Source of the DNA: an uncultured Chlorobiaceae bacterium
GTDB taxonomy: Bacteria; Bacteroidota; Chlorobiia; Chlorobiales; Chlorobiaceae
DNA length: 64,000 bases
Reading direction: 5' to 3'
Assembly (NCBI GenBank): GCA_903820085.1
Contig: CAIJGA010000030.1
Coordinates: 62,001 to 126,000 of the forward strand
Below the pieces are notes generated by a model. The model searched no databases and had not been told where the DNA came from. It saw only the letters and a program-made list of their open reading frames with translations. Numbering within the stretch: position 1 is the first letter of the stretch; each line of letters opens with the position of its first letter. Made by a program: the position numbers and the translations under genes. Shown piece by piece: positions 10,404 through 20,144 of the stretch.

Positions 10404-10935
10404 ACCATGCCCGCAACAGCGGCTTTACTCCTGTAAGATAAAACAACGGGCGACGGATACGAAACTCCGCGCTTCTGACAACACCGAAGCCCGCACGGGT
10501 GAAAAGCGAGAGAGCCGAAATTCGCGTCATCTCATGAAAGTGGTTGGGGCTTGCAAGAAAGGCCGGTTTCCTCAGGGGCATTGAAACAAAGAGGCGTGCA
10601 TCCTCACCGATCAGAACCCGCTTGACCTCAAGCAGTGCATGAAGCGGATTGTAAAGATGCTCCAGCACCTCAAAAGCGGTCACAGCCCCGAACAAACCCG
10701 CAAGCGTCTCAATGTCGAGATCAATTTTAGTGTTTTCGAACGGGCAGCCGAAAACCTGCTCAAGCGAAGCGGTAAGGGGTGTCCGGTCACCCAGATCAAG
10801 CCCGCGACGACATGATCCAGCGGCAAGTGAAGAGCCTTTCAGAAATTCGAGCGTTTTCCGCCACCGGACACCATGAGCCTGATCACTGAGATAGGCTCCG
10901 TCAATGACTGTTCTATAGTTGCTTTGCATGGTCAA
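10366..10935 (-). CDS. Class I SAM-dependent methyltransferase
   Basis: The 189-residue protein is short for the family. It has a weakened motif I (GLDLGDRTPLT near residue 44) instead of the usual E/DxGxGxG, then the FEVLEHLYNPLHALLE block typical of ubiE/sugar methyltransferase-like enzymes near residue 90. The divergent glycine motif leaves open whether it still binds SAM. It lies between two glycosyltransferase genes, which suggests methylation of a glycan or its precursor. Confidence 0.65.
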   Translation of the reverse strand: MTMQSNYRTVIDGAYLSDQAHGVRWRKTLEFLKGSSLAAGSCRRGLDLGDRTPLTASLEQVFGCPFENTKIDLDIETLAGLFGAVTAFEVLEHLYNPLHALLEVKRVLIGEDARLFVSMPLRKPAFLASPNHFHEMTRISALSLFTRAGFGVVRSAEFRIRRPLFYLTGVKPLLRAWYEKVQIYELAVR

Positions 10936-10950
10936 ACCTTCTCCTTGGTA

Positions 10951-11793
10951 CTACGTTCCGGAATTTTTCACCCGCAACGCCTCCCCGAGGCTTCCGACAA
11001 TACGCAGGGGAAGCAGGAGCAGATAGAATACCATACCGCTCCATGCGCGGTGCTTGTAGAAGAGACGAATCGCACCGAAACTTTTTTTAACCAGCTTCCC
11101 CAATGGATCACCGGGAAGCGATGCCGTTACCTTGTGCCACACTTTTGAGGAGGGCACATAGTCGATACTCATTCCCAGAGAGCGAACCCGCAGGGAGAGA
11201 TCGACATCCTCCGCATACATGCTGAACCTTTCGTCGAAGCCTCCAACGGCCTCGAAATCTCGACAGCGCATCGCAAAACAGCACCCGGTCGCATAGCCGG
11301 TGGCACCGGGTCGATCAAATTCCGGAGCATCTTTTTTTCTTAGCCCGACATGCCGGATCAACCCTGTCGAAAGCATGACGACTCCACCGGCGTACCAGAG
11401 CGTATCGGGTCGATCCTGATAAAATATTTTCGGGACAGCAATACCTGCTGAAGGGTTCCCTTGCAGGGTTTCAATCAGCGGAGCACAAAAATCGCTGCTG
11501 ACAATGGTATCGTTGTTTAAAAAAATTACAAACTCGGCATGCAACTCCAGAACCCTTCTGAAGCCTGCATTATTGCCTCCTGCATAACCGATATTGGCAG
11601 GAAGAAGAAGAAGCTCAACGCATGGAAATGCAGCCCGGATCTTTTCAGGGGAGCCATCAGTCGATCCATTATCGACCACAAGCACCCTGCATAAAGGCGA
11701 CATGACTGCTGCAAGCGACTCAAGACAGGCAAGCGTCACCTCTGCACCGTTCCAGTTCGGCACCACGATACAACTCAGAGGAGAGTTCATCAT
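10951..11793 (-). CDS. Glycosyltransferase family 2 (rhamnosyl-type)
   Basis: The 280-residue GT-A protein opens with CIVVPNWNGAEVTLACLESL, then VDNGSTDGS near residue 42, FLNNDT near 92 (the metal-binding DxD equivalent), GGFDERFSMYAEDVDLSLR near 178 (catalytic ED) and a hydrophobic C-terminal stretch. This pattern matches GT2 enzymes similar to WbbL-type rhamnosyltransferases; the actual sugar is not determined. Its start overlaps the stop of the next upstream gene by 4 bp. Confidence 0.82.
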   Translation of the reverse strand: MMNSPLSCIVVPNWNGAEVTLACLESLAAVMSPLCRVLVVDNGSTDGSPEKIRAAFPCVELLLLPANIGYAGGNNAGFRRVLELHAEFVIFLNNDTIVSSDFCAPLIETLQGNPSAGIAVPKIFYQDRPDTLWYAGGVVMLSTGLIRHVGLRKKDAPEFDRPGATGYATGCCFAMRCRDFEAVGGFDERFSMYAEDVDLSLRVRSLGMSIDYVPSSKVWHKVTASLPGDPLGKLVKKSFGAIRLFYKHRAWSGMVFYLLLLPLRIVGSLGEALRVKNSGT

Positions 11794-12929
11794 TTCCCTG
11801 CAGCTCCTTCTTCAAGAAAGCAACCTGCGGCCTCAGCAAAGGCCTCCCAGGAAAAGTCACAGCAAAATGCCTCTATAGCCGAACGCATGGCTTCAAGATC
11901 GTGCTTGTTCCGGAAGTCAAGAAACTCCCCGACCGCTTCGGCAAACCCCTCCGGCGAACAGTCACGCGCAATCCAGCCGGTTTTACCGGGACACACCATC
12001 TCAGGCAGGGCGCCTGCCGGTGTGACAATGACAGGCAAACCGTGACCATATGCAAGCTGAACCACTCCAGACTGCGTTGCACTGCGGTAAGGAAGCACGA
12101 CAGCATCAGCAGCAGCAAAAAGAAGGGAACTGCGTTCAGTTGAAACATAACCGGGATAAATATCAACGTTTGCGCCAATACCAAGCTTTGCGACAAGTCG
12201 CCGATAGCTCCCTGGATCCTCATGGAACTGTCCTGCAACCACAAGGCGGAGCAATGGCTCTTTCTGAAGAATCGCCGGCATGGCATGGAGCATCGTATCA
12301 AGCCCCTTATAGCGCCGCACATACCCAAAAAAGAGCAGCACCGGCGGCTGAAGATCAAGATTGAGCTCCCGGCGCGCATCCTGCACGGAAGGTATCGCTC
12401 CATCCGGCTCATAGAGAGGGTGAAAAAGCTCCAGCATCGGAATTTCAGGCATGGAAGTCCGCACTTGTTGCGCAACAGCGGCAGAAAGGGTTATAAATCC
12501 ATCGGCAGAAGCAGCAAGCAGCTTCTGCATAAGGGGTTCAAATAAAAAAGATTCATGGGAAGAGAGGTTGTGAAGCAATATCACCATCCTGATACCGGTC
12601 AGATGGCGAACCATGTAATAAAATGGAGCAAGAAATCCAGTCCAATAGGCTACAAGGAGGAGCTCTGGTTTCAGTGACCTGAGTGACCGGATCGCTCCAA
12701 ACCATGAGAAGGGATTGAAGAGCACCAGACGAGCCTCTTTAAAAAGAGCACGATCTGCTCTATAAAATCCTTGTGTGCCATCTTTTACCAAAAATTCAGG
12801 ATAGAGCGCCCTGAAAGGAAAAGCAGTAACTTCATATCCCCGGCATTGAAGGGCCTCCCTCAAAAGTCCGCTGAATCGGGCAATACCGCCCTTTAGAGGG
12901 AAAAAAGGGGATATGAATGCAATCCGCAA
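11790..12929 (-). CDS. Glycosyltransferase family 4 (group 1)
   Basis: The 379-residue GT-B protein begins MRIAFISPFFPLKGGIARFSG, with the glycine-rich acceptor loop, and has LLFFGYVRRYKGLDTMLHA near residue 192 and the C-terminal E-x7-E-like region (SGVVQLAYGHGLPVIVTPAGALPEMV). Family members transfer sugars from nucleotide donors with retention of configuration. It directly follows ptsH by 2 bp and overlaps the GT2 gene, so it is in the same operon. Confidence 0.85.
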   Translation of the reverse strand: MRIAFISPFFPLKGGIARFSGLLREALQCRGYEVTAFPFRALYPEFLVKDGTQGFYRADRALFKEARLVLFNPFSWFGAIRSLRSLKPELLLVAYWTGFLAPFYYMVRHLTGIRMVILLHNLSSHESFLFEPLMQKLLAASADGFITLSAAVAQQVRTSMPEIPMLELFHPLYEPDGAIPSVQDARRELNLDLQPPVLLFFGYVRRYKGLDTMLHAMPAILQKEPLLRLVVAGQFHEDPGSYRRLVAKLGIGANVDIYPGYVSTERSSLLFAAADAVVLPYRSATQSGVVQLAYGHGLPVIVTPAGALPEMVCPGKTGWIARDCSPEGFAEAVGEFLDFRNKHDLEAMRSAIEAFCCDFSWEAFAEAAGCFLEEGAAGK

Positions 12930-12931
12930 GG

Positions 12932-13198
12932 CTATACCTCTCCAAATCCCTGCTCAAAAAACTCTACCAACTGTCGGGATGCCTCGGCAGCGTCCTCACC
13001 ATCAAGCTTGAGCGTCAACCTGGTACCTTTCGGAGCAGCAAGGCTCATGACACCAATAATTGATTTCGCATTGATTTCAACGCCCTGCATCTCGATAAAA
13101 AAATCTGACTTGAAACGGGATGCGAGTTTGACGACTGCAGCCGCAGGTCTGGTATGCAGCCCAGCCTTGTTTTTTACAATAACTTCCTGAACAATCAC
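12932..13198 (-). CDS. ptsH: Phosphocarrier protein HPr
   Basis: The 88-residue protein has the active-site His15 in GLHTRPAA and the regulatory Ser46 in AKSIIGVMSLA, so both the EI-dependent and the HPr-kinase-dependent phosphorylation sites are kept. No sugar-PTS EIIB/EIIC or EI gene is in the window. It sits between an ArgA-like acetyltransferase gene and the glycan operon. In such PTS-poor bacteria HPr is thought to regulate rather than to transport; an EIIA-Ntr-like domain at 41.6 kb is a possible partner (inference). Confidence 0.93.
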   Translation of the reverse strand: MIVQEVIVKNKAGLHTRPAAAVVKLASRFKSDFFIEMQGVEINAKSIIGVMSLAAPKGTRLTLKLDGEDAAEASRQLVEFFEQGFGEV

Positions 13199-13228
13199 GA
13201 ATTTCAGATACCTGTTTGTATAATTAAA

Positions 13229-13696
13229 TTACAGTGTTTTAACCATTGCAATCTCATCACATGCCATCAACTTTGGGCAATGAGTACAATCCCTCCATAT
13301 TTTCTGCGGAAAATACTCCTTCTTGATTTCGCTGTACCCGAGGCGGCAGAAAAACTCACGGCTGAGCGTCAAAACAAAAACCTCCTCGACACCCTCCTCA
13401 CGCAACACCAACTCAGCCTTTTCAACCAGCAACCGCCCTATACCCCTCATTTTGTAACGGTTAAAGACAGCAAGTGAACGAATTTCGGCAAGCTTCAGGG
13501 TATAGAATGCGATAGCACAGCAGCCGATCACCTCTCCGTTATATTCGGCAACAAAAAAATTACGAATATTTTCAACAATATTTTCACCGGAACGCTCCAG
13601 CATGATTCCCTGTCGAGCATACTCCGCAGTAATGGCGGAAATTGCCGGAGCATCAGCAAGACGCGCATACCTGACAGACAGTTCAGCCTTTTGCAT
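13229..13696 (-). CDS. GNAT acetyltransferase, short ArgA-like (N-acetylglutamate synthase type)
   Basis: The 155-residue protein is a single GNAT domain: acetyl-CoA loop Q/RxxGxG/A appears as KMRGIGRLL near residue 83, and FFCRLGYSEI is near 112. The C-terminal CTHCPKLMACDEIAM block recalls short-form N-acetylglutamate synthases that start arginine synthesis, but I assign this from memory. It starts 2 bp after obgE and lies 30 bp before ptsH. Other small-molecule acetylation is possible. Confidence 0.7.
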   Translation of the reverse strand: MQKAELSVRYARLADAPAISAITAEYARQGIMLERSGENIVENIRNFFVAEYNGEVIGCCAIAFYTLKLAEIRSLAVFNRYKMRGIGRLLVEKAELVLREEGVEEVFVLTLSREFFCRLGYSEIKKEYFPQKIWRDCTHCPKLMACDEIAMVKTL

Positions 13697-13698
13697 GA

Positions 13699-14712
13699 TT
13701 ATCCGATACTCTCATCCTGCGGTTCAGTCGCTCTGGTGCGACCCGATACCTCTCTCCACAGTTCATCCTTGAGTTCCTTCAGCCCATGACCGGAAACACT
13801 TGAAATCGGCATTACCTTGACTCCTTCTTCAAGAACGGGAATTTCAAGATCTTCAGCAGCAATATCCATTTTCGTAATAACCACTATCCGGGGCTTGTCG
13901 AGCAATCCCTTTTCAAATTTCTCAAGTTCTCCCAGAAGCGTGCGGTATTCATCAGCAATATCTGGCGAATCAGCCGAAATGAGGACGGCAAGTATTTTCG
14001 TTCGTTCAATGTGACGGAGGAACTGCAGACCGAGCCCCTTTCCTTCTGCCGCACCCTCAATAATTCCGGGAATGTCGGCCATCACAAACGATTTGTATTC
14101 TTCATAGCGCACAATACCAAGATTGGGCACCAGTGTCGTAAAGGGATAATCGGCAATTTTCGGCTTGGCCGCGCTGATGACCGAAATCAGGGTAGACTTG
14201 CCCGCATTGGGGAATCCAACCAATCCGACATCAGCCATAAGTTTCAGCTCCATATTGAGCATCAGCAACTCGCCTTTCTGACCCGGCTCAGCATAGCGTG
14301 GAGCCTGACGGGTTGGTGTGGCAAAGTGCTGGTTACCCCTGCCGCCTTTGCCTCCTTTGGCAATCAATATCTCCTGATCTTCGCCTGTCAGGTCAGCAAT
14401 AATCTCATTGGTTTCTCCGTTCCTGACGATGGTGCCACACGGAACGTAAATAACAATATCCGCACCATCCCTGCCTGTTTTCCGGGCTCCCTGCCCATGG
14501 ACGCCACGAACGGCGACATACTTCTTTTTATATTTGAAATCGAGCAAAGTCGTCAACTGCCGGTTTGTTCTCAGCCATACATGACCTCCCCGACCGCCAT
14601 CGCCTCCATCAGGGCCCCCTTTGGGCACAAACTTCTCTCTCCGAAAACTCACACACCCGTTGCCACCGTCTCCAGCATGGACAAAAATAGACGCACTATC
14701 AACAAACTTCAC
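13699..14712 (-). CDS. obgE: GTPase Obg/CgtA
   Basis: The 337-residue protein has the Gly-rich Obg fold at residues 1-158 ([20 protein letters not shown] and [11 protein letters not shown]), then the G domain with [10 protein letters not shown] near 166, DIPGIIEGA near 213 and TKMD near 283. Obg proteins act in 50S assembly and stress control. The variable C-terminal domain is very short. It is the promoter-proximal gene of the minus-strand operon and is divergent from xseB. Confidence 0.95.
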   Translation of the reverse strand: MKFVDSASIFVHAGDGGNGCVSFRREKFVPKGGPDGGDGGRGGHVWLRTNRQLTTLLDFKYKKKYVAVRGVHGQGARKTGRDGADIVIYVPCGTIVRNGETNEIIADLTGEDQEILIAKGGKGGRGNQHFATPTRQAPRYAEPGQKGELLMLNMELKLMADVGLVGFPNAGKSTLISVISAAKPKIADYPFTTLVPNLGIVRYEEYKSFVMADIPGIIEGAAEGKGLGLQFLRHIERTKILAVLISADSPDIADEYRTLLGELEKFEKGLLDKPRIVVITKMDIAAEDLEIPVLEEGVKVMPISSVSGHGLKELKDELWREVSGRTRATEPQDESIG

Positions 14713-14786
14713 TCACACACCTGCCTTTTGAATAATCTTTCTCTTTCTCTATTTTAACCATCAACATCTAAACACTATAAAAAAAC

Positions 14787-15044
14787 ATGGCATCAACCCA
14801 TACCGGAAAACCCCCTATCGAAGAGCTGATCTCCCGTCTTGAAGAGATCACCAGGAATATCGAAAGCCCTGAAACCGGCCTTGAAAACTCTATCGGCATG
14901 TACGAAGAGGGGCTTGCCATCGCCGCAAACTGTAAAAAAAGGCTGGTCGAAGCCCGAAAAAAAATCGAGGTGATCAACCCTGAACTTGCAAAAAGCTGGC
15001 CTGAATCACCGCGCACGAAGGATCTGTTCGACAGTGAATCCTGA
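14787..15044 (+). CDS. xseB: Exodeoxyribonuclease VII small subunit
   Basis: The 85-residue protein has the family signature: IEELISRLEEITRNIESPETGLENSI and a helical C-terminus (YEEGLAIAANCKKRLVEARKKIEVI). It forms a complex with the XseA large subunit, which is not in the window, and degrades single-stranded DNA. It is convergent with gatB, whose stop is 6 bp away, and divergent from obgE. Confidence 0.93.
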   Translation: MASTHTGKPPIEELISRLEEITRNIESPETGLENSIGMYEEGLAIAANCKKRLVEARKKIEVINPELAKSWPESPRTKDLFDSES

Positions 15045-15050
15045 CATCAC

Positions 15051-16478
15051 TCACCCCTCCAGCTTTTTCAATAACACATCATTGACCATCTGGGGATTGG
15101 CCTTGCCTTTCATCTGGCTCATGCACTGCCCCACAAAAAAACCAAGCAGCTTGGTTTTTCCGCCACGATAGGCCGCCAACTGGCCCGGGTTGGCATCAAG
15201 AATTGCCTGCACAACGATCTCAATCGCTCCGCTGTCTGAAACCTGAGCAAGACCTTCCCGTTCAACAATCTCCGCCGCTGAATCCTTACCCTTCAGCATC
15301 AGTTCAAAAACCTGCTTGGCGATGGTATTACTGATCACACCTCCTCCAATGAGACCGATCAGTCCCCCGAGCCGCTCAGGCATAATGGAGAACTCCGCAA
15401 TATCAAGACACTTCTCTTTGAGCGTACGCATCACCTCACCCATCACCCAGTTTGATGATACCTTGGCATCGCCCGAAACCCTGACAGTCTCCTCGAAATA
15501 GTCCGCAAGCTCACGCTCTACAGTGAGCACCGCCGCATCATAAGCCGGAATGGCATACTCTTCAGCAAATCGAACGGCGCGCTCTTCGGGAAACTCTGGA
15601 AGCTCAAGCAGAATACGATCAATCATCTCCCGGTCAACCAGCACCGGCACCAGATCAGGATCAGGAAAATAACGATAGTCATGCGCGAACTCCTTGCCGC
15701 GCATGGAGCGTGTCTCCCCCTTGTCGGCATCCCAGAGACGCGTCTCCTGCAGAACAGCGCCTCCACTTTCCAGAATCTCTCTATGGCGTTCGACCTCATA
15801 CTCAATAGCCTTCTCAACATTCTTGAAGGAGTTCATATTCTTGATCTCCGATCGGGTACCATACTCTACTGCCCCAACAGGCCGTAACGAGACGTTGGCA
15901 TCACAGCGAAGACTTCCCTCCTCCATATTGCCATCGGAAATGCCAAGATACTTGACGATCTGGCGCACCTTCTGCAGATAGGCCGAGGCCTCTTTCGGGG
16001 TACGCAGATCCGGATAGCTCACAATCTCCAGCAACGGGACACCGCTCCGGTTGAGATCGATATAGGTCTCCTCGCCGATATCATGAATCGATTTGCCAGC
16101 ATCCTCTTCAATATGGATCCTGATCAGCCGGATATCCCGGTTTCCCTCGCCAGCATCAATTTGCACCATTCCTTCACTGCATATCGGCTCTTCAAACTGC
16201 GAGATCTGGTATCCTTTCGGCAGGTCCGGGTAAAAGTAGTTTTTACGGGCAAGGACGGAATGGGGCGCAATGGTGCAACCCGTAGCAAGCCCGAGCTTCA
16301 CGGCATCCTCAACCACACGACGGTTCAGTACCGGCAACGCTCCGGGGAGGGCAAGACAGACGGGACAGACATTGGTATTGGCCGATTTTCCGAATTGCGC
16401 CGAACAGCCACAGAAGGCCTTGCTAACGGTATTAAGCTGACAATGAACCTCAAGACCGACCACTAATTCATACTTCAT
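15051..16478 (-). CDS. gatB: Asp/Glu-tRNA amidotransferase subunit B
   Basis: The frame is open upstream, but the family start [15 protein letters not shown] lies at 16478, giving 475 residues, the normal length. The catalytic region [16 protein letters not shown] and HIEEDAGKS are present, and the C-terminal YqeY-like domain is complete ([14 protein letters not shown]). GatB with GatA and GatC converts misacylated Glu-tRNA-Gln or Asp-tRNA-Asn into the correct amide. GatA and GatC are not adjacent. Confidence 0.96.
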   Translation of the reverse strand: MKYELVVGLEVHCQLNTVSKAFCGCSAQFGKSANTNVCPVCLALPGALPVLNRRVVEDAVKLGLATGCTIAPHSVLARKNYFYPDLPKGYQISQFEEPICSEGMVQIDAGEGNRDIRLIRIHIEEDAGKSIHDIGEETYIDLNRSGVPLLEIVSYPDLRTPKEASAYLQKVRQIVKYLGISDGNMEEGSLRCDANVSLRPVGAVEYGTRSEIKNMNSFKNVEKAIEYEVERHREILESGGAVLQETRLWDADKGETRSMRGKEFAHDYRYFPDPDLVPVLVDREMIDRILLELPEFPEERAVRFAEEYAIPAYDAAVLTVERELADYFEETVRVSGDAKVSSNWVMGEVMRTLKEKCLDIAEFSIMPERLGGLIGLIGGGVISNTIAKQVFELMLKGKDSAAEIVEREGLAQVSDSGAIEIVVQAILDANPGQLAAYRGGKTKLLGFFVGQCMSQMKGKANPQMVNDVLLKKLEG

Positions 16479-16554
16479 TGCAAAAATTAACGTTATTGAA
16501 AAAGCAGCGGTCGATGCGCTCCGAAGCCCTTTCTGCTTTATAAAAAGACGTGTA

Positions 16555-17088
16555 TCAGTAAGACTTATAGGAAAACTTCTGACCACCCACAGTAGCTTCA
16601 GCCATAACTCCCGCATTCGGACGAACAAAAACTGCTACGCCATTGGAATAATCGGTATTGGTTGCCATCCCGGAAGTAACAATAATGGCCGCCACTTGAG
16701 CACTGAGCACAAAGTTGCCCCTTTTGAAGGTATCCAGGTCGTTCTTGCCTTTAAAGAAAATTATTTCCGAAAAAGACTGACCGCCAAGCTGCGGACCAAC
16801 ACTAAGCTGGGTAATCGATGAACGTCCTATAAGATTATTTTGCTCATAGACATATCCCTTGCCATGCCCCCCGCCGAACAACATGAATCCCCCCTTATAG
16901 ACGTCGGGAAAAACAACATACCCGTAAGCGTTTTCAAAAAAACGGGCAAGCCCATGATGTGACCTGAACGAGTCGGCGGATAACCTTGCATGTTCCTCGT
17001 CAGCAGGATCCCATCCAGCCCTCGCCACAGAACCAAATACGCCGGCAAACAGAAAAGCAAGAGTAACAATTTTCATCATCTTCATCAT
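16555..17088 (-). CDS. Secreted SYLF (Ysc84) domain protein
   Basis: The 177-residue protein has a signal peptide ([18 protein letters not shown]) and a SYLF-type domain with the glycine-rich motifs [33 protein letters not shown] and [24 protein letters not shown]. In eukaryotes this domain binds lipid and actin; in bacteria it is usually of unknown role in the envelope. It lies upstream of gatB on the same strand and downstream of the ClpB terminator, so it is likely its own transcript. Confidence 0.8.
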   Translation of the reverse strand: MMKMMKIVTLAFLFAGVFGSVARAGWDPADEEHARLSADSFRSHHGLARFFENAYGYVVFPDVYKGGFMLFGGGHGKGYVYEQNNLIGRSSITQLSVGPQLGGQSFSEIIFFKGKNDLDTFKRGNFVLSAQVAAIIVTSGMATNTDYSNGVAVFVRPNAGVMAEATVGGQKFSYKSY

Positions 17089-17230
17089 TGTCGTTTGTGT
17101 TTTTTTTGTTTAATAAAATCAAAGCATAGAAAACATACAATGATATGCAAACGTTAATGTACGATTTTCAGCCGAATAAATCGCTTCAGCAAACACAACC
17201 GCGGGAATCATCTGAAAAGTTAGTCTTATA

Positions 17231-17268
17231 AAAAAATATCCCGACAGCTATGAACTAATCGGGATATT
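17231..17268 (-). terminator. Rho-independent terminator after clpB N-half
   Basis: An inverted repeat of 10 bp (AATATCCCGA at 17235 and its complement at 17259, 14-nt loop) is followed on the minus strand by a run of T. It lies 35-70 bp after the ClpB stop and shows that transcription ends here without a second ClpB half. The remaining gap to the SYLF gene holds nothing further that I can see. Confidence 0.7.
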
Positions 17269-17302
17269 CGGGGCAAAATCCAGAAAACGGGAGGGAACGC
17301 AA

Positions 17303-18625
17303 CTACCCCCCGACTTCAATTTCGCGCTTCAGGGCTTCCCTTTCGATTTCAAGCCGGCGGATTTCCCGGTTTATCCGGTCGAGCTCTTCAGGACTGCTGT
17401 CGATTTCAAGGCGAAGGCGCGATGATGCCTCATCAATCAGATCGATAGCCTTGTCGGGCAGAAAACGGTCTGCAATATAGCGATTGGAAAGCTCCGCTGC
17501 GGCAACAATGGCAGCATCCTTGATACGCACACCATGATGGATCTCGTATTTTTCCTTGAGACCGCGCAGAATGGAGACGGTATCCTCTACGCTCGGCTGA
17601 TCGACTACCACAGTCTGAAAACGCCGTTCGAGAGCGGCATCCTTTTCAATATGCTTGCGGTACTCATCAAGCGTGGTGGCTCCTATACAGCGCAGTTCGC
17701 CGCGGGCAAGCGCTGGCTTGAGAATATTGGCCGCATCCATTGAGCCTTCGGCAGACCCTGCACCCACAAGCAGGTGGAGTTCATCAATAAACAGAATAAT
17801 TTCGCCATCAGAAGACTGAACCTCGCGCACTACCGCCTTCAGACGTTCCTCAAACTCTCCACGGAACTTGGCTCCAGCGACAAGCTGGGCAATATCGAGC
17901 GCCGCAATCTGCTTGCTCTTGAGGTTCTCCGGAACGTCACCAGCCACTATACGCTGGGCAATTCCCTCGACAATTGCAGTCTTGCCAACCCCCGGCTCAC
18001 CAATCAGCACCGGATTGTTCTTGGTACGGCGACTGAGAATCTGCAGCACCCTGCGAATCTCCTCGTCGCGTCCGATAACCGGATCAAGTTTGCCCTTGCG
18101 TGCCTGATCATTGAGGTTACGTGAATATTTTTTCAGTGAATTATAACTTTCCTCAGCGCTTTGACTGGTGACGCGTTGCGTGCCCCTTATGGTCGTGAGC
18201 ACTTTGAGAATTGAGTTACGGTTAAATCCCGCATCCTGCAACATCCGCGAAACCGTCACCCCGGCTTCACTCATGGCAATCAACAGGTGCTCCGAACTGA
18301 TATACTCATCCTTCAGATTTTCAGCTTCTTTCAGGGCAACATCAAACACCTTGCCGAGATTCTGCGAAAGATACTGACCCGTAGCTGAGGCTCCGGTAAC
18401 CCTTGGAATTCTCCCGATTTCGCGGTCAAGCGCCGTTTGCAGCGTTTCCGCCTGAGCTTCCAGTTTCTGTGCAATCTGCACAGCAATACTGCTCTTATCA
18501 TCAAGCATGGCATAGAGCAGATGCTCCGGCTCTATCTGCTGGTGCTGCCGGCTTCCGGCAAGTGTTGATGCCGTCTGCAATGCCTCCTGGGCTTTCAGGG
18601 TAAATTTGTTCGGGTCAAACTGCAT
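17303..18625 (-). CDS. clpB: ClpB N-terminal half (N domain + first AAA+ module), stand-alone
   Basis: The 440-residue protein has the double Clp N repeat (residues 1-145), the NBD1 P-loop [13 protein letters not shown] near 210 and Walker [16 protein letters not shown] near 278, and ends in the first helix of the middle domain ([21 protein letters not shown]). Full ClpB is about 860 residues and has a second AAA+ ring. No downstream frame encodes the rest, and a terminator follows. I recall that C. tepidum ClpB is annotated as two genes of about 440 residues, so this is probably a lineage-wide natural split of the disaggregase, not a mutation. Confidence 0.88.
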   Translation of the reverse strand: MQFDPNKFTLKAQEALQTASTLAGSRQHQQIEPEHLLYAMLDDKSSIAVQIAQKLEAQAETLQTALDREIGRIPRVTGASATGQYLSQNLGKVFDVALKEAENLKDEYISSEHLLIAMSEAGVTVSRMLQDAGFNRNSILKVLTTIRGTQRVTSQSAEESYNSLKKYSRNLNDQARKGKLDPVIGRDEEIRRVLQILSRRTKNNPVLIGEPGVGKTAIVEGIAQRIVAGDVPENLKSKQIAALDIAQLVAGAKFRGEFEERLKAVVREVQSSDGEIILFIDELHLLVGAGSAEGSMDAANILKPALARGELRCIGATTLDEYRKHIEKDAALERRFQTVVVDQPSVEDTVSILRGLKEKYEIHHGVRIKDAAIVAAAELSNRYIADRFLPDKAIDLIDEASSRLRLEIDSSPEELDRINREIRRLEIEREALKREIEVGG

Positions 18626-18655
18626 GGTTCTGATTGTTTTGTAAAACGTTCAGGT

Positions 18656-18955
18656 TCAAGAATTTGAAGTACTTCCGGATGATGATTGCGGGATATTTTT
18701 GATAAAGGCACCCACCACAAGCCGCAAGATCTGAGTGCCGGTAGATAAGAGTTCAACGCTTTTCTCCTGAATGTGCCGTTGAGTGTCAAGCTGCTCCTTG
18801 AAAAGCTCTACACACGCCGGATCATAATCTCCCTGACTCACGTAGGCATCAATCACCTCTTCAGCTTCAGCGAAAGGCATATTGAAAACCTGCAATCCAA
18901 GCTTTGCTCTTTCGAAAGAGTCAAGAACTTTTCTACCACTGCTTTGCTGCTCCAT
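18656..18955 (-). CDS. Conserved-looking small hypothetical protein
   Basis: The 99-residue product is acidic to neutral with predicted helices (ERAKLGLQVFNMPFAEAEEVIDAYVSQGDY) and a moderately hydrophobic segment (LLSTGTQILRLVVGAFIKNI) near its end. I do not recognise the family. It lies 30 bp upstream of the ClpB gene on the same strand and is likely co-transcribed with it, which hints at a link with protein quality control but proves nothing. Confidence 0.6.
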   Translation of the reverse strand: MEQQSSGRKVLDSFERAKLGLQVFNMPFAEAEEVIDAYVSQGDYDPACVELFKEQLDTQRHIQEKSVELLSTGTQILRLVVGAFIKNIPQSSSGSTSNS

Positions 18956-19077
18956 AACGTCTCTGTTTTTCGTCTGAAAATGAACTACTTTTAATCTTTA
19001 TTTAGTAGATAATGTAACAATTTTTTTCAACAAGAAAGGGAGAAACCCCCAACTGGAGAGGCTCTCCGGCGCACTAT

Positions 19078-20100
19078 TTAACGCCAAATTCCACCGCCTC
19101 TTCCGATGATCGTTTCAGCAAGCAGGAAAACAAGGCCCGCCACAAGAAAATAGCGATAAAGGGGTTCACGCTCTCCGGGTTCCATCACCCAGCGTGAAGC
19201 AGCCGCAATTCGATTGATTCTATCAGAAACTTCGCTATAAACAGGGTGCTCCGCCCTGCTCCGGAAGTAAAACCCGACAGCATCACGGGCCAGCAGTTGT
19301 AATGTTTCCATCCTGAAACGGCTCATCACCACCCTGCCACCCTCATCCCGCTTCAGTCCATCTACAGCCTCCCCTGACGGAATCACAACTGGTCGGGGCA
19401 TCCCAACCCCAACCACGAAAACATGAACACCCGCTTCTTTCAATTGCTTTACAGCGCCCTGAATCCCGCCGGAGTGATCTTCCCCGTCGCTCAACAGTAC
19501 GACTATCTTCTCCCCATTTATTCCTGATGCTATACGACGTTCCGATTCAGGCTCAAGAAGTCGCCCCGCAAGCTCAAGAGCTGCACGAAAAGAGGTCCCC
19601 TGCTCTTCGATAAGATCGGGTGAAGCCATGCCAAGCAGTGCGTCAAATGCTTCCTGATCAGTTGTAAGAGGGCACTGAACAAGAGGCGCGGCAGCAAAAA
19701 GAAGAATAGCACGCCTTCCGCCATTGACGGCGCGACTGATATTGGTAATCTCCTGTTTTGCCTGACCAAGACGGTCAGGCAGAACATCTCTGGCCCTCAT
19801 ACTCCGTGAAACATCAAGCATAAATACAATATCGGCACCTTTTCGCAGTACAGGCCGCCCACCACTGCACAACCGGGGGCCTGCCATGGCAATCAGCAAT
19901 AAGGCCATACCGCAAAAGAGCAGGACTTTTTTGACCACGAGAACCCTCATTGGTACGCCACGCATCATGCCGTCGGCCACGAAGGGCCCAACAACTGCCT
20001 CACGAGCCTGAAGCTGCCTCATGACCCCATAGCCCAAAATCACGGCAAGAGGCATCAAAAGCAGCAAGTAGACAATATTATCAGGCCATGCAAAACACAT
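19078..20100 (-). CDS. batB: BatB-like von Willebrand factor A membrane protein
   Basis: The start at 20100 (MCFAWPDNIVYLLL) is preferred because AAGGAG lies 8 bp upstream; an upstream TTG lacks a site. The 340 residues have two N-terminal membrane helices, a VWA domain with the metal-site motif MLDVSRSM near residue 98, a T in LTTDQE, LLSDGEDHSGG near 200, and a C-terminal helix (YFLVAGLVFLLAETIIG). Bat proteins are cytoplasmic-membrane proteins linked to oxygen or stress tolerance in Bacteroides and Leptospira. It follows BatA by 44 bp. Confidence 0.82.
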   Translation of the reverse strand: MCFAWPDNIVYLLLLMPLAVILGYGVMRQLQAREAVVGPFVADGMMRGVPMRVLVVKKVLLFCGMALLLIAMAGPRLCSGGRPVLRKGADIVFMLDVSRSMRARDVLPDRLGQAKQEITNISRAVNGGRRAILLFAAAPLVQCPLTTDQEAFDALLGMASPDLIEEQGTSFRAALELAGRLLEPESERRIASGINGEKIVVLLSDGEDHSGGIQGAVKQLKEAGVHVFVVGVGMPRPVVIPSGEAVDGLKRDEGGRVVMSRFRMETLQLLARDAVGFYFRSRAEHPVYSEVSDRINRIAAASRWVMEPGEREPLYRYFLVAGLVFLLAETIIGRGGGIWR

Positions 20101-20144
20101 AGGATCACTCCTTTCCAATCGCTATTTCAAGAACCATGTGCTCA

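Noticed and set aside
14011-14757. Long plus-strand frame of 248 codons
   Set aside because: It lies wholly antisense to obgE, a clear gene with GTPase motifs, and has no family resemblance.
17089-17302. clpB broken by frameshift
   Set aside because: No other frame downstream encodes middle-domain or second AAA+ sequence, and a terminator is present; a natural split is more likely.
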